From Annona cherimola (lineage: Eukaryota; Streptophyta; Magnoliopsida; Magnoliales; Annonaceae): 64,000 nt of DNA. The notes beneath the pieces were generated by a model that had not been told where the DNA came from, ran no database searches, and saw nothing but the letters and a program-made list of their open reading frames with translations. Positions 35,053-47,300 of the stretch are shown piece by piece. The stretch is from positions 88,893,137-88,957,136 of the forward strand of contig CM059972.1 of assembly GCA_030490835.1 (NCBI GenBank), written 5' to 3'. The position numbers and the translations under genes are program-made. Position 1 is the stretch's first letter. Every line of letters starts with the position of its first letter.

Positions 35053-38000
35053 TAACCTTTTTAATTAAAATTTACATATGAATATATATGACCTATAGCA
35101 TCTTTGATTTTGATGAAACTTGCTCTTCTAATTAAAAGATAATGCTAATTACAATAAATGCAATGAATTTTTCATCAACAATGAATGTAAGAAAAATAAA
35201 TGGGATGGGTCATACATATTTTATAGTTAATTCATATACGGCAATAATTTGAGTCATTATATTTGTATTTTTTTTCAAATTGAGTTGACATAAATGCAAG
35301 ATATTCAACTTTTTATGAACAAACGTATAAGGTTATTAAGCTTTTGAGTAAATATTTTACAATTTAATTAAGTTATGATTTATATGAAAGTATTTTCATT
35401 ATAATTAAAGTTAAAATGTTTAATACATTAACCGATATAATTCTTTTCACAAATTAAGGGGGACATTAGATTCAGATTGACTTGGGTTTTGATACTTAGT
35501 TAACGTAAGCTTGGTATTGATTTCGATTTCTCTTGGGTCAAGTTGAAACCAAGTCTACTTTAAAAAATTTCTCATAAATAGAACCCACATCTGCTTTTCT
35601 CTCTAGTTAAGTTTAGGGATTTCAAACCAACCTACTACTAACTTACTCCTCTAACCAAAGATTTGGTAGAACTTAGCCTCTATTTTATCTCTTCTTAACC
35701 TAGGTTTCTATTTATCCTTCGTAATAATTGTATTAATGTTGTTTTGGGGAACATTTTATTTTGACTCTAGTTTGATGAATATGTTTTTATATTCATTGCA
35801 TATGTTCGTATCAAAAATAATGTTTGTGTTTCATTTATCAAATCTTTTGATGCAAATATTGGTACAAAAGTGTGACTAAAATTGAGTTGGTGATGTCACA
35901 TTTCTTATATAGTGGTCTTCCAAGTAGATGAGATTAACAAGGATACTTCTCTCCATAAGATGAAAATTCCCAAAAATAGAGCCAATCGAAATCAATCAAT
36001 TGAAGAAATTGAATACTTGTCTCAACATCTTGGGCCGAGTGGGAGGGACATATTCTAAGAATATCATCTTTAGAAGAGTAGCTATAAATTATCTCACATC
36101 ACCGATTAGAGCTTGAAAGGAAAACTTTTATAGTTATATCTTAAGATGATGAGGAGTCTAATTCAACATATGAAGCCCTCTTATGTCCAACTAAAAAAAT
36201 ATAAAAAAAGCAATAAAAGAAGAGTTTGAGTTTAATTATGTCTAGTATTTAGTTGATCTTCCGCCAAAGGCACAAAGCGACTGGGAACAAATGGTTCTCA
36301 AAACTATCCAACAGGAGGGTATACGCTTTGAGAAAACTTTAATATGATTGTAAAGTTATCTCAATTTGCCTGATCCTTATAATCATCGTATACTTATATA
36401 TTTTATTACCATTAAAGAATTGTTGTCCTTTAATTTTAAAATGAGGGAAATAGGTAAAGCAACTTTTTGTAGCAAAAATTAATAATATATCATTCAAAAG
36501 AACTAAATTAATTTTTTTCTTAAATAAAATCATATAGATGTAATATTTTTAAATGATCTAGTATGCAAAGTTGCAAGCCTACTAATAATTACACTACAAA
36601 AGGCAATATATTTAGCCATGAAATGTGTTCTAAGACTCAAGCATAAAATAAGAAGTGTTCCTTACACTAGTATAGTAAGAAGCCTTATGTAAGCTATAAT
36701 ATGTATTTGTTCGAACACCTATTACACCATTGATTCAGTAAAGAAACATCAATCGAATCTTAGACCAGCTTATTTAGAAATTTAACTTATTTCGACTCAC
36801 ACCCAGGAAATGATTTGTTACTAAGTAAATGATTTGCGCCTAATGGGTTACGCCGATATTGATTATTGTGGAGACTTGGAGTGAAAATTCATTATTATGT
36901 CATATATTCTTGCTAAACAAATGACGTCATCTCATGAATAGCAAGATATTTGAGTTAACGGGTTAGCTGGTTAGGTATGATGTGAGTTAAATACAAAAAT
37001 TAAACATGCGAATAAAAATATAAAAAGATGTAGCAAAAGGGGTTCAAGATCAAAAATGGAAAAAATATAAAATGTGTAGACATGGAGGTTAAAGAAGGGA
37101 GATGCAAGTGTTAAAGTTTTTTGATGATGCAAGTTCTTAGAGATTTTTAAATGATGTAGGTTAGTCAAACACAAACATGTATCTCAATTAGACACAATTA
37201 ATAGTCAGTAAGATGCATACAAATGCCGATAAAAATTAATATATTAATTTTTTTGAGTCGCCACTAACTAGATAACGGTGATTAGTTCGTGTATAATAAC
37301 ACTGAAATGCAGAGATTTTCTGGGTGAACTCATACTAGAAAAAAATACAACTTTATTTTTTCTGTACATTGATCCTAAGAGTGCTGAAAATTAACACATA
37401 TTTTATATATATAAGCTCAGGAGGGTCGAGGCGAGATCCCTAGGCTTTTTTTTGAGACCCTAACTCAATCTGAAAGTGGGTACGGGAATTTAATTCTCAT
37501 TGCGTATGATGAGATTATATTTCCTGATGAAGGGATAAGTTTTTTTTATTTCCATTTTTTTAAAAAAATGACAAATACCTGTTTTATAAATTTTTTGAAC
37601 AAAATGAAAACTTTCCTGAATTAACGGCTAAAGGAGAATTGTTTGATTTTTAATACATTTTTTTAACAGAATGTTGAACGATAATGATTCTCATATAAAA
37701 AAATTTAAAGAGATAAAGTTGGACATTATGTGATGAAAAAATAAATTATGGAATAATGCTATCCTGAATGATGTGCTGGATGATCTCTTTTATTTGAATT
37801 TTTTTTAAAAAAAAAAGGAAAGATGATGCAAGGGACGGATGGACGTGCATGCTTCTAGACTTTCACCCCCATTTTTTTTTAAAAAAAAAAAAAAAGAAAG
37901 CAAAATCGATGCAGAAGATATTGGAATGTAAACAAAGGACGAATGCATGTGTGTATTTTTTTTTATCTTTTTTTATGTAAAGGAGAAATGAGCAGGAGCG

Positions 38001-38879
38001 GCATTGGATGAAATAAAAAAAGTTGTTGAATACGTTGGAGAAAAGACAGTAGTTATGGGGACTTTGGGAGATAAAAAAAAAGTTGATGAATAGATGAGAG
38101 GGGAATTTGGGTATGTTTTGGCGTGAAGAGAATAGGGGAAGAGGGGGCTCCTTTTATAGCCTTTTATGTTTGAAAAATTGCACATTGGTATATATTAGTA
38201 ATATTTTGCACAACTCCACCTTTTTCTTTTTTGCAAAATTCTATCCCATAATAGACTCCTTGGTAATTTATGGGTGGCTTTTGGAAACCACCAATGGGCC
38301 TATTGTTTTGCTTGGCTAGTAAGTCAACTCTTTCCTAGCCATTGATTTTGTGCATTTTTCATCCTTCATTTATGTCTTAATCGTCACCCATTTTTCCTTG
38401 ATCTTAGATAGGGTCCACACTTATTGATATCCATTATCCACTTTAATGGTTCAGATCTTCATTTAGTGGGTTAGATCCGGTAGTTTTCATCCACAATTTG
38501 AAATGCTACAAATTCACCTCCTTCCTTGATCAAATTCATTTTTACCATTAAAAATCTCATAAAATATTAATTATTTATTTATTCCAAACCGTTCATCACG
38601 TCAACTCTGCTCCAATTAGCTTGATAAAGCATTTTTCACTTCATCTTGAATGTAAATTGCTCCTGATTAACCATATGGATTATTGGTCGTTGCTTTGAAA
38701 GCAGGCTTGAAGCATTAAGGGCCAATTTTTCACGTGGATCCTACAAAAAAATTAGGCTTACAAACATATGGGTTAAAAATTCAAATATAAATTCATGAAG
38801 GGCCTTAATGGGTGGGCCAGATAATAGTGAGCCTATTTAAAAATCTAATTTTCCCATTTAAGTAGGTGTCAACACTTCC
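35053..38879. other. Intergenic repeat-derived DNA without recognisable genes
   Basis: AT-rich with A/T runs at 37560 and 37800-37895. A plus-strand stretch at 35880-36370 has protein-like snatches (VDLPPKAQSDWEQMVLKTIQ near 36250) between stops. I could not assign it. Confidence 0.4.
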
Positions 38880-39060
38880 ATTTCCTAAACTATAGGTATT
38901 TAGATTGTGATATTGAAGTTAGTTTCTGATCCTCTAATCCGGCTAGGCAAGAAAGTTGAGAGACGCAAGCGTGAGGCGCAACATCAATTCCGTTTCCACA
39001 TCCCTAATTTACAGTTTGATCGCCTAAGAAGTAGGTCGCCTTATTATTTGAGTGCTTAAT
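38880..39060 (+). repeat. LTR-like fragment shared with 6690-6865, abutting the duplicated SAC3B segment
   Basis: CCTAAACT.TAG, TTTCTGATCC, GGC.A.GCAAGAAA and TATTATTTGA.TGCTT occur in the same order in both places. It ends within a few bases of the start of the SAC3B duplication. Confidence 0.6.
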
Positions 39061-40722
39061 TTCTAACAAGAAGTGCAATATAATAATATATTATAAGATC
39101 TTGCGATAACATTGGAGGTATTAAAATGTTTTTATCTCTAGTCAGTTATACGTGCAACGATACCGATATCGGGAATATTATTTTGTAACATTTAATAACA
39201 ATAGCTATTTATATCCATTGTTCAGTTGTATCTTATAACTTGGTTTTTCCTGTTATGAAGCAAGTTGGTCATGCATCTGATCTCAACATCAATCACGTTG
39301 TGATGGAGAGGCTTGGCAAACATACAAAATCATGGTCTACAGTAAATGTTTCGGAAGAGGTGATGGGGATACTAGGAGAAAAAAATTGCAGCGCAAAGTG
39401 CATCTGCTGGAAACTCATTGTCTCCTCTCAGTCTAATGGAATTGAAAGACAAGAAATGCTGAAGAACCAAGCTGATGATGTATCTGCCAGATGGTTGCAT
39501 GCTAAGGTCATGGGTGCTGGAAATGAAGATGATGATGAGCTGGCAGTTTCTTCTCCTGGCTTGTCAATATGGAAGAAGTGGGCCTATGATCGTCAAGCAT
39601 GCTGTTTATCTGTCATCAGACACATCTCTTTTGATGGTAACAGGCCAGTTGGGGCAGATGATATGGTGGCTGGTGCAGGTGCCATTCTGTTTCTTGTATC
39701 AGAGAACATTCCGTGGGATTTCCAGAGAACCCGACTGCATAACCTTTTGTCATCGCTGCCTCCTGGATCCGGTTTACCTCTTCTGATCTTAATTGGTGGG
39801 GTAAATCATAATCAGGATCCCTATCTTTCCCGTGACGTTGTTAACAGACTGGGTCTGCATGGGGTTGATAATAAGCGGATTGCTATTTTCTCTGTTGTGG
39901 ACCTCACTGGCAACCATGCCGCAGAAGACCCGAATGGATTTTTGAGTGATGATTGCTTAAGAGAGGGCCTGCAATGGTTAGCAAACCAGTCGCCTGCTCA
40001 GTTGGTACTCCGTGAGGTTGAGATCCGTGATCTGGTTTTAGGCCACTTGAGTTATTCACTTGAGATCCTTAACAGCATGGAATTATCCAAAGTGGGTCCC
40101 GATCAATGCATCTCTGCCTTCAATGATGCACTGGATCGTTCATCTGAAGATATTGTCGCTACAGCAAATCTCAATTCTGCGCATTGGCCATGTCCACAGA
40201 TTAATTTGCTTGATGAATTTAGTGATGAGCGCAGAGCTGCAAACCTTTTTTTGCCGAGCAATGGTTGGAGCTCCGCTGAAAGAATTGAATCAACAGTAAG
40301 GACCATAAAAGGTTGCAGGCTTCCGTATTTTGCTACTGATTTGCCTTGGTTGAGCCAAGGTTCGGACACGGGCAAGGACAAACTAGACCAGAAACTGAAG
40401 CTTGAAAAATGTTTGACATGGTATCTGGTAGAAGCAAGTAAGATGATGGGTGAGGAGCTAGCAGCAAGGGAGGCATGGTCGATGCTGCAGAAGGGTGCTG
40501 GTGTTGAAGTTGATGGATTGAGATTCGTATTGTTCCGAGATAGACTGCTATCTTCTGGCGTGTCTTCAACTGGCGAATAATGAATCTGAGGGAAGGACCA
40601 TTTTCTAGAGCATACATCGCGGAGCACTCAAGCAGGCCTGGTAAGTCTTTGATTCCAGGGGAGAATGTCTTCACAGTCATGAGTGGAGGTATGAACGAAT
40701 CTAGTATGCGGTTGGATACTCC
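39060..40722 (+). pseudogene. Inverted duplicate of the SAC3B last intron/exon junction and last exon
   Basis: This plus-strand segment mirrors 44475-42822 on the minus strand. It includes about 190 bp of intron before the exon, so it is a DNA-level copy, not a retrocopy. The long frame (to 40580) matches the gene's last exon at about 97% of residues by eye (some 14 changes in about 425). Its nominal start at 39240 is TTG, in intron-derived sequence; the first ATG is in GTTATGAAGC. A 1-nt deletion near 40523 (GAGATTCG against GAGAAGTCG) shifts the frame and ends it at 40580. The original frame resumes as NLREGPFSRAYIAEHSSRPG. No SAC3/GANP domain and no upstream exons are present. Similarity stops at 40722, before the gene's C-terminal 100 codons. 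Confidence 0.9.
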
Positions 40723-41419
40723 GTCAGGTCATCACATTTTTCATCTGTTGTATTTACATTCCGTAAAGCTCAAATCTAGAAAAGAGTTGCCGCGCTCGTT
40801 GCATTTGTTAAGACTTCGTAGAACCCAAGACAAAAAAATGCATACTTAGGAGAGTGTCAGAAGATGGTTAACATGGACCACTATGTATTGTAACTCCTAT
40901 GTATGATTGCTTATTTCCTTCGTACGTGTTTATGTGATTAAGCATTAGAACGTCTTGTTGAGAAAGAATTTTAATCCGAAAAGCGGTGGAACAACATCTT
41001 GCTTTAACAAGGTATGGTTGTGTTATAACAGGAGCTTAATGCCCCAAGCTACGACTTTTAGATTAAGCACCAATTAACTTTTAACAAACCTTTCATTCCT
41101 TCCCTCGTAGGTTAAGTCACTCTTTGGGACCAAACCAACAGAATCAAACTCACATGCCCGACAGCTTAACCTTATATTATTAAAATCAAATCAGACTAGT
41201 TGCTCAAACTGGTTCCACTAAGAACTGGAAGCCAGACCTTTCAAAGAAAAAAAAAAAAAAAGGAACTGGAAGCCAGGCTGATCCAATTCTCTGCAGTTTT
41301 TTAATTGTAGTATTGACCATTTGAACCATATAAATTGGCAATCTAACTAGTTTTATGATTGGCGAATTTAACCAGTTTCTTAGAATGTGACTTAGATTTT
41401 ACACTGACTTTCACACTTA
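40723..41419. other. Spacer of the inverted repeat, left part
   Basis: No similarity to the gene's 3' end. The frame remnant from the duplicate runs on to about 40849 and stops. Nothing else was recognised. Confidence 0.5.
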
Positions 41420-41693
41420 GGGTGTGTTTGGAATGTGATAAAACTTTTAAATGAAAAGTTTTTGGTGTAGAAGTCTATAAATTTGAAGAAAATAATATAA
41501 CATAATAAATTTAATGATGATTAAAGAGAATAAAGTTAAAATAAATAGATTAGTTATATGAATAATTGTGTACACATAATTAGAAAATAAGGTAGTTGCA
41601 CAGAAATAAGTGAAAAAAAGATTAAAAGATAAGACGGTTATGGAGAAAAAAATTCTAGTCTAATACACTTTTTCATTATTGGCAAACACACCC
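41420..41693. mobile_element. Tourist-like MITE, TTA TSD
   Basis: GGGTGTGTTTGGAATG at the left and CAAACACACCC at the right, with TTA at 41417-41419 and 41694-41696. 274 bp. Best-preserved member of the family in the window. It sits in the spacer between the two SAC3B copies. Confidence 0.9.
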
Positions 41694-42511
41694 TTAGTTA
41701 AGCTTAGGCAAATCAAGTTCACATATTGCATGAGCAATACCACCAAATCCCACATGCATTCTAACCTCTAGTGAGATGTGTGCTTTCATGAAACTCTCTT
41801 TTACACTACTTTGTAAAGATTAATCTTTTTGAGAGCTTTTTGTGGGTTATATCTAGTTAAGGACTGCTTCCATGAAATTTCTCTTTTATGTAGACCTCTT
41901 CATTTTTAATATATTCGTAGTCAATAAAGAATTCACTTCATCGATTATATTTAACATCATTTATATTACTATCGAAATCTTTTCATTTGTATAATATCAT
42001 TGTATATGATCCTTAGCTATAAATGTATGAAATTTAATACAATAAAATAATTTAATAGTAAATATCAATTTTTAAATAGTATTTTCAACATTTAATTATT
42101 TAAACTGTCTAAAATATCACAACTATGCAGATAAATAATTCTACAAAATATTATTAAATTTAAATACATGTAAAATAAGGTAGTTACGAAGAGAAAAAAA
42201 AATTTTAATATCAAAAATTTGTTGTAAACAAACATGCCATTGGATTTAAGATTTGAAATTCTTGTATAAAGACTTTTTTTAATATTAAATATTTTTATAT
42301 ATTAGCAGCTGGGCCTGGTTTCCGAAACCAGCTCCAAATCGATTTTTAGAATAAGCGACCGGTTTGATTGGCTCCTGACCTTCTACGGCAAAGCCATAGA
42401 ATCTTCCTGCACCCTTCAGCCATTTTTACAGATCCTCACCAGTGGGAGCCACCTAAACAGCATGTATCCGAAGAAGAACGGAAGATGAGGAATCTAAGAA
42501 AGTAAATGGAG
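41694..42511. other. 3' flank and probable 3' UTR of the SAC3B gene
   Basis: About 200 bp next to the stop codon are less AT-rich (42310-42511), consistent with a minus-strand 3' UTR. No canonical AATAAA was seen on that strand there. 41950-42200 resembles the body of the MITE group seen at 50160, 55550 and 59350. Confidence 0.35.
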
Positions 42512-44316
42512 TCAAAAATATACAGCCAGCTTTTCATCAATCTTGTCCTGCAGCATGTTACAATGCTCCAACAACATGCTTAGCTTATCTGTCTCTTGTG
42601 TTTTCGATATGACGCCCACATTGGTTTCATTTTGTTTCCCACAGGTAAGAGGAGAGTGACCTACTTGAACATCCTCAGGACGTTCCAATGTAGTTCTCTC
42701 TTGCACTTCCGCATCTACTTTTTTCCCGCTTTTTGTGCAAGGGGGTGGCCCAACTGGATGCTGGCAGCTAATTTCGATCATTTCATCAAGAGAGAGATTG
42801 GAATGAATGCGATGAGTTGGAGTATCCAACCGCGTATCAGATTCGTTCATACCTCCATTCATGACCGTAAAGACACTCTCCCCCGGAATCAAAGACCTAC
42901 CAGGCCTGCTTGAGTGCTCCGCGATGTATGCTCTAGAAAATGGTCCTTCCCTCAGATTCATTATTCGCCAGTTGAAGACACGCCGGAAGATAGCAGTCCA
43001 TCTCGGAACAATACGACTTCTCAATCCATCAACTTCAACACCAGCGCCCTTCTGCAGCATCACACATGCCTCCCTTGCTGCTAGCTCCTCACCCATCATC
43101 TTACTTGCTTCTACCAGATAACATGTCAAACATTTTTCAAGCTTCAATTTCTGGTCTAGTATGTCCTTGCCCGTGTCCGAACCTTGGCTCAACCAAGACA
43201 AATCAGTAGCAAAATGTGGAAGACTGCAACCTTTTATGGTCCTTACTGTTGATTCAATTCTTTCAGCGGAGCTCCAACCATTGCTTGGCAAAAAAAGGTT
43301 TGCAGCTCTGCGCTCATCACTAAAGTCATCAAGCAAATTAATCTCTGGACATGGCCAATGCGCAGAATTGAGATTTGCTGTAGCGACAATATCTTCAGAT
43401 GAACGATCCAGTGCATCATTGAAGGCAGAGATGCATTGATCAGGACCCACTTTGGATAATTCCATGCTGTTGAGGGCCTCAAGTGAATAACTCAAGTGGC
43501 CTAAAACCAGCTCACGGATCTCAACCTCACGGAGTACCAACTGAGCAGGCGACTGGTTTGCTAACCATTGCAGGCCCTCTCTTAAGCAATCATCACTCAA
43601 AAATCCATTCGGGTCTTCTGAGGCATGGTTGCCAGTGAGGTCCACAACAGAGAAAGTAGCAATCCGCTTATTATCAACCCCATGCAGACCCAGTCTGTTA
43701 ACAACGTCACGGGAAAGATAGGGATCCTGATTATGATTTACCCCACCAATTAAGATCAGAAGAGGTAAACCAGATCCAGGAGGCAGCGATGACAAAAGGT
43801 TATGCAGTCGGGTTCTCTGGAAATCCCACGGAATGTTCTCTGATACAAGAAACAGAATGGCACCTGCACCAGCCACCATATCATCTGCCCCAACTGGCCT
43901 GTTACCATCAAAAGAGATGTGTCTGATGACAGATAAACAGCATGCTTGACGATCATAGGCCCACTTCTTCCATATTGACAAGCCAGGAGAAGAAACTGCC
44001 AGCTCATCATCATCTTCATTTCCAGCACCCATGACCTTAGCATGCAACCATCTGGCAGATACATCATCAGCTTGGTTCTTCAGCATTTCTTGTCTTTCAA
44101 TTCCATTAGACTGAGAGGAGACAATGAGTTTCCAGCAGATGCACTTTACGCTACAATTTTTTTCTCCTAGTATCCCCATCACCTCTTCCGAAACATTTAC
44201 TGTAGACCATGATTTTGTATGTTTGCCAAGCCTCTCCATCACAACGTGATTGATGTTGAGATCAGATGCATGACCAACTTGCTTCATAACATGAAAAACC
44301 AAGTTAGAAGATAAAA
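42512..44316 (-). CDS. SAC3B: SAC3B last exon
   Basis: Open to the stop at 42512 (ending DKIDEKLAVYF). Two acceptor sites are possible: TTGTTCAG before 44316, which needs the preceding donor at 46078/46077 (phase 1), or TTATGAAG before 44281, which needs a phase-0 donor at 46070 or 46073. All keep the frame QVGHASDLNINHVVM. It carries WSTVNVSEEVMGILGEKN, GNRPVGADDMVAGAGAILF and SRIVPRWTAIFRRVFNW, a conserved part of plant SAC3B C-termini. This exon is the source of the copies at 39060-40722 and 3688-4062. Confidence 0.85.
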
Positions 44317-47300
44317 CTGAACAATGCATATAAATAGCTATTGTTACTAAATGTTACAAAACAATATTCCTCATATCCGTATCATCGCATGCATAACTGA
44401 CTATAGATAAAAACAAGTTAATATCTCAAATATTATTGCAACACTTATAATATATTATTACATTGCATACTTCTAGAAACACTGGGGAAGCGAAGGAATA
44501 GCCTTTGAATTTGACTGAAATTCTGTGTTCACAGACATCGAAACATTTAGGAACTGCAGGCAATGGACTACAGTCTACAAATAAAAACAGAACAACTGCA
44601 GGAAATGGGCTATAGTCTTGTGGAGTATGATTGCTTGAGTAGCATTAAGTAAGAATGTCACTTGAGGAAATGTATGCAGAACAACGGGCTTCTAACAAAT
44701 CATTTAATGGTATTGGCATAGGACAACTTCAAAAGTTTTTTAGAAAAAATCTCAAACTACCTTGAACCGGCAGGGTTCAGTCCATCTTAAGGACCTCAAA
44801 ATTAAAGTTCTACAAGAAGGGGGAAAAAACACTGTTTTTTGTAGGATTGTAATGAATATAAGAAGCACAGAAAAAATAGAAAGGAAAATAAAAAGAAAGC
44901 AAAAAAAAAAAAAAAAACAACAACAACAGGTAATCTTAAGCCTACATGAATACAAACCTAAGAAACAATCAAATTGGAATATTTAACACCTAGTGAGCTT
45001 CATTTAATGCCTCAAAAGTAACCCACAAAAGACTAACGAAATTTAAAAAATAAAATGAAAATAGTTTACAATATAAGTTATCCTGAAATACTAAAATCCT
45101 AGAGAGTTGATCCTGTTAAGATTATCTAAGAAAAACTAAATGGCATTTTTTTATTATTATTATTATCTAGCATAAGACATTGAAGGTTAGAACATCCAAA
45201 AAAAAAGATCAAATATTGCAAGCAAAACAACTGAATTTGCCAAGACTTTCAAGTATACAACTCAGCCTGCTGATCATTTATGGCTAGCCTAGCCAAAAAC
45301 ACCTTTTTTAATTTTCTTTTCTTATAAAACTGTTTTCCTAAGTTTACTTAATTTATATATCAAGTTTTATCATTTCTTGAAATGTGTAAATATTTTTTAC
45401 ATTTTCAAAGTCAGAGGCATCTTAGTCATTTTTTAGGCATCTTAGTCATTTTTTAGCTACAAAAAATGACAAAAATGCTCATGGCTTTGGAATTTAAATA
45501 ATAATAATACTTACACACCCAAAAATAAAATTTGGCATATGACTTAAATACACACAGGAAAAAAGTTTTTTAAAAAAACTAAAAAATAGGTTTTTATGCT
45601 GGCTTAAAATCAGATCATATCTCTACAACCAATGCCCTATATGATAAGGTCACAAACCATTATAATTACATAGAAAGTCACTATCTTATCATTATCAAGT
45701 CACAAGAAATAGGACAAAAAAGCCAACAACGTATATAGAAGCTACATTACGTAAATGCATGATCTTCTTAGGCCATCCTAAAAACCTTTTTTTATTTTTT
45801 TAAAATTTTTCAATAGAACTGTTAATCTAAGCGTATTGCACTTGTAAACCAAGTTTTACCATTTTTTGAGAAGCATACGTTTTTTTGGATTTGTACATAA
45901 AATTCAAAATATATATATATATAAACATCTTCAAAATTTGTAAAACTTAGTTATAGATTAAATGCATCCAGATTAACAGTTCTATTAAAAACCAAAAAAA
46001 AAATATACATTTGTGGCTGGCTGCAAATCTTTTACTATTTAACCAATAGAATGATGCAAGACCACTGACCACTTCACTTTTATGTATTGGTAGACCAAGT
46101 GACAGTAAACTCAGTGCAGCATTTGCTGCTGACAGGCGTTGTTCACGAATCTCCCTTTGCCTTTGTGAACGACGCTTCCACATCCTAAACACAGAGAAGA
46201 GATTGAACAACAATTATAAATATGCACGCAAAATTGATAGATGCACAAACCACATGAACAAGCTACAAACCTTAGCATCAGCCTGAGCTTTGCAGTGGCA
46301 GCTTCATCCCTTTGACAGAGCACCAAGGCCTCATTTTCATTACCCTCAGCCACTGATTTGAGGGTTTCTCTTTCCACCATAGGAGTTTCATTTTGCAAGT
46401 GCCTTGCTATAGCAGATTGCGGAAACAGTACATTGCTAGGGGGATATATGGTTTTGTTTATTGAACTTTCTACCATCAAATCCATAGATGGTTTGTTCGC
46501 TGTTCCTAACTCCACTGGCTGCTGATCATAGCTAACTGAATCTGAGGTCGCGAAATCCAAGTCAGCCATTTCAGAGTGATATTCACCCTGTGGACCATTT
46601 GGTGTTTCAAGAACCAGCTGAACATTGTTCTCCATTCTAGGAGAAGAATTGTCTTCAAAGTCAAGCATATCTTCATCAATAGCGTCAACAAAGGTTTCTG
46701 TTTCAACAGGACTTTGACCTCCATCTTTTTTATCATGCTCATCCAATCTATCTACTGTTACTTCTCTTTCTCTGGACCAGGAGAATGGCTGTCCAGAAAA
46801 GACATCATCAATAATAGATGCTGACCTCTTCATATGTACAAGGTGGGAACACTTGGTTGGGTAATCCACCTCACTATTAAGAAATGGGCCTTCTTTCATC
46901 ATATATGCATCTTTGAATCGCTTTATGGAGAAACCATGGTATTCCAAAAGGTTTTCAATATCTTCTTCCTGGAATTTTAAGAGGAAAATTTTTCAGCACG
47001 TCCAGATAATGAAGGCACAAACTATCTGCATTGTTCCAACCACATTACCTCCATTGCAAGCCATTCCACAACTTCTTTGACGGGGATTCCTTGGTTATTC
47101 TGTAAGGCGCTGTGCAAACAAGCCAGTGCCTGAGTTCGTAACTAACCAAAAGAAAAACATGAAGCTCAGTGCCATTTACAGTAGTGAAGTATTACAAACA
47201 TTGGCAAATAAAGAACGGATCCACTACAGTGAGCTGTAAAAGAGACAGAACAAAGATCCTGTAACAATGTTACTGCTGGAAGTTAAAAATCACAATAACA

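Noticed and set aside
39240..40580. A 446-codon open frame that could be annotated as a separate SAC3-like gene on the plus strand
   Set aside because: Its first codon is TTG in intron-derived sequence, it lacks the SAC3/GANP domain, and a 1-nt deletion near 40523 ends it early. It is an inverted duplicate of the gene's last exon.
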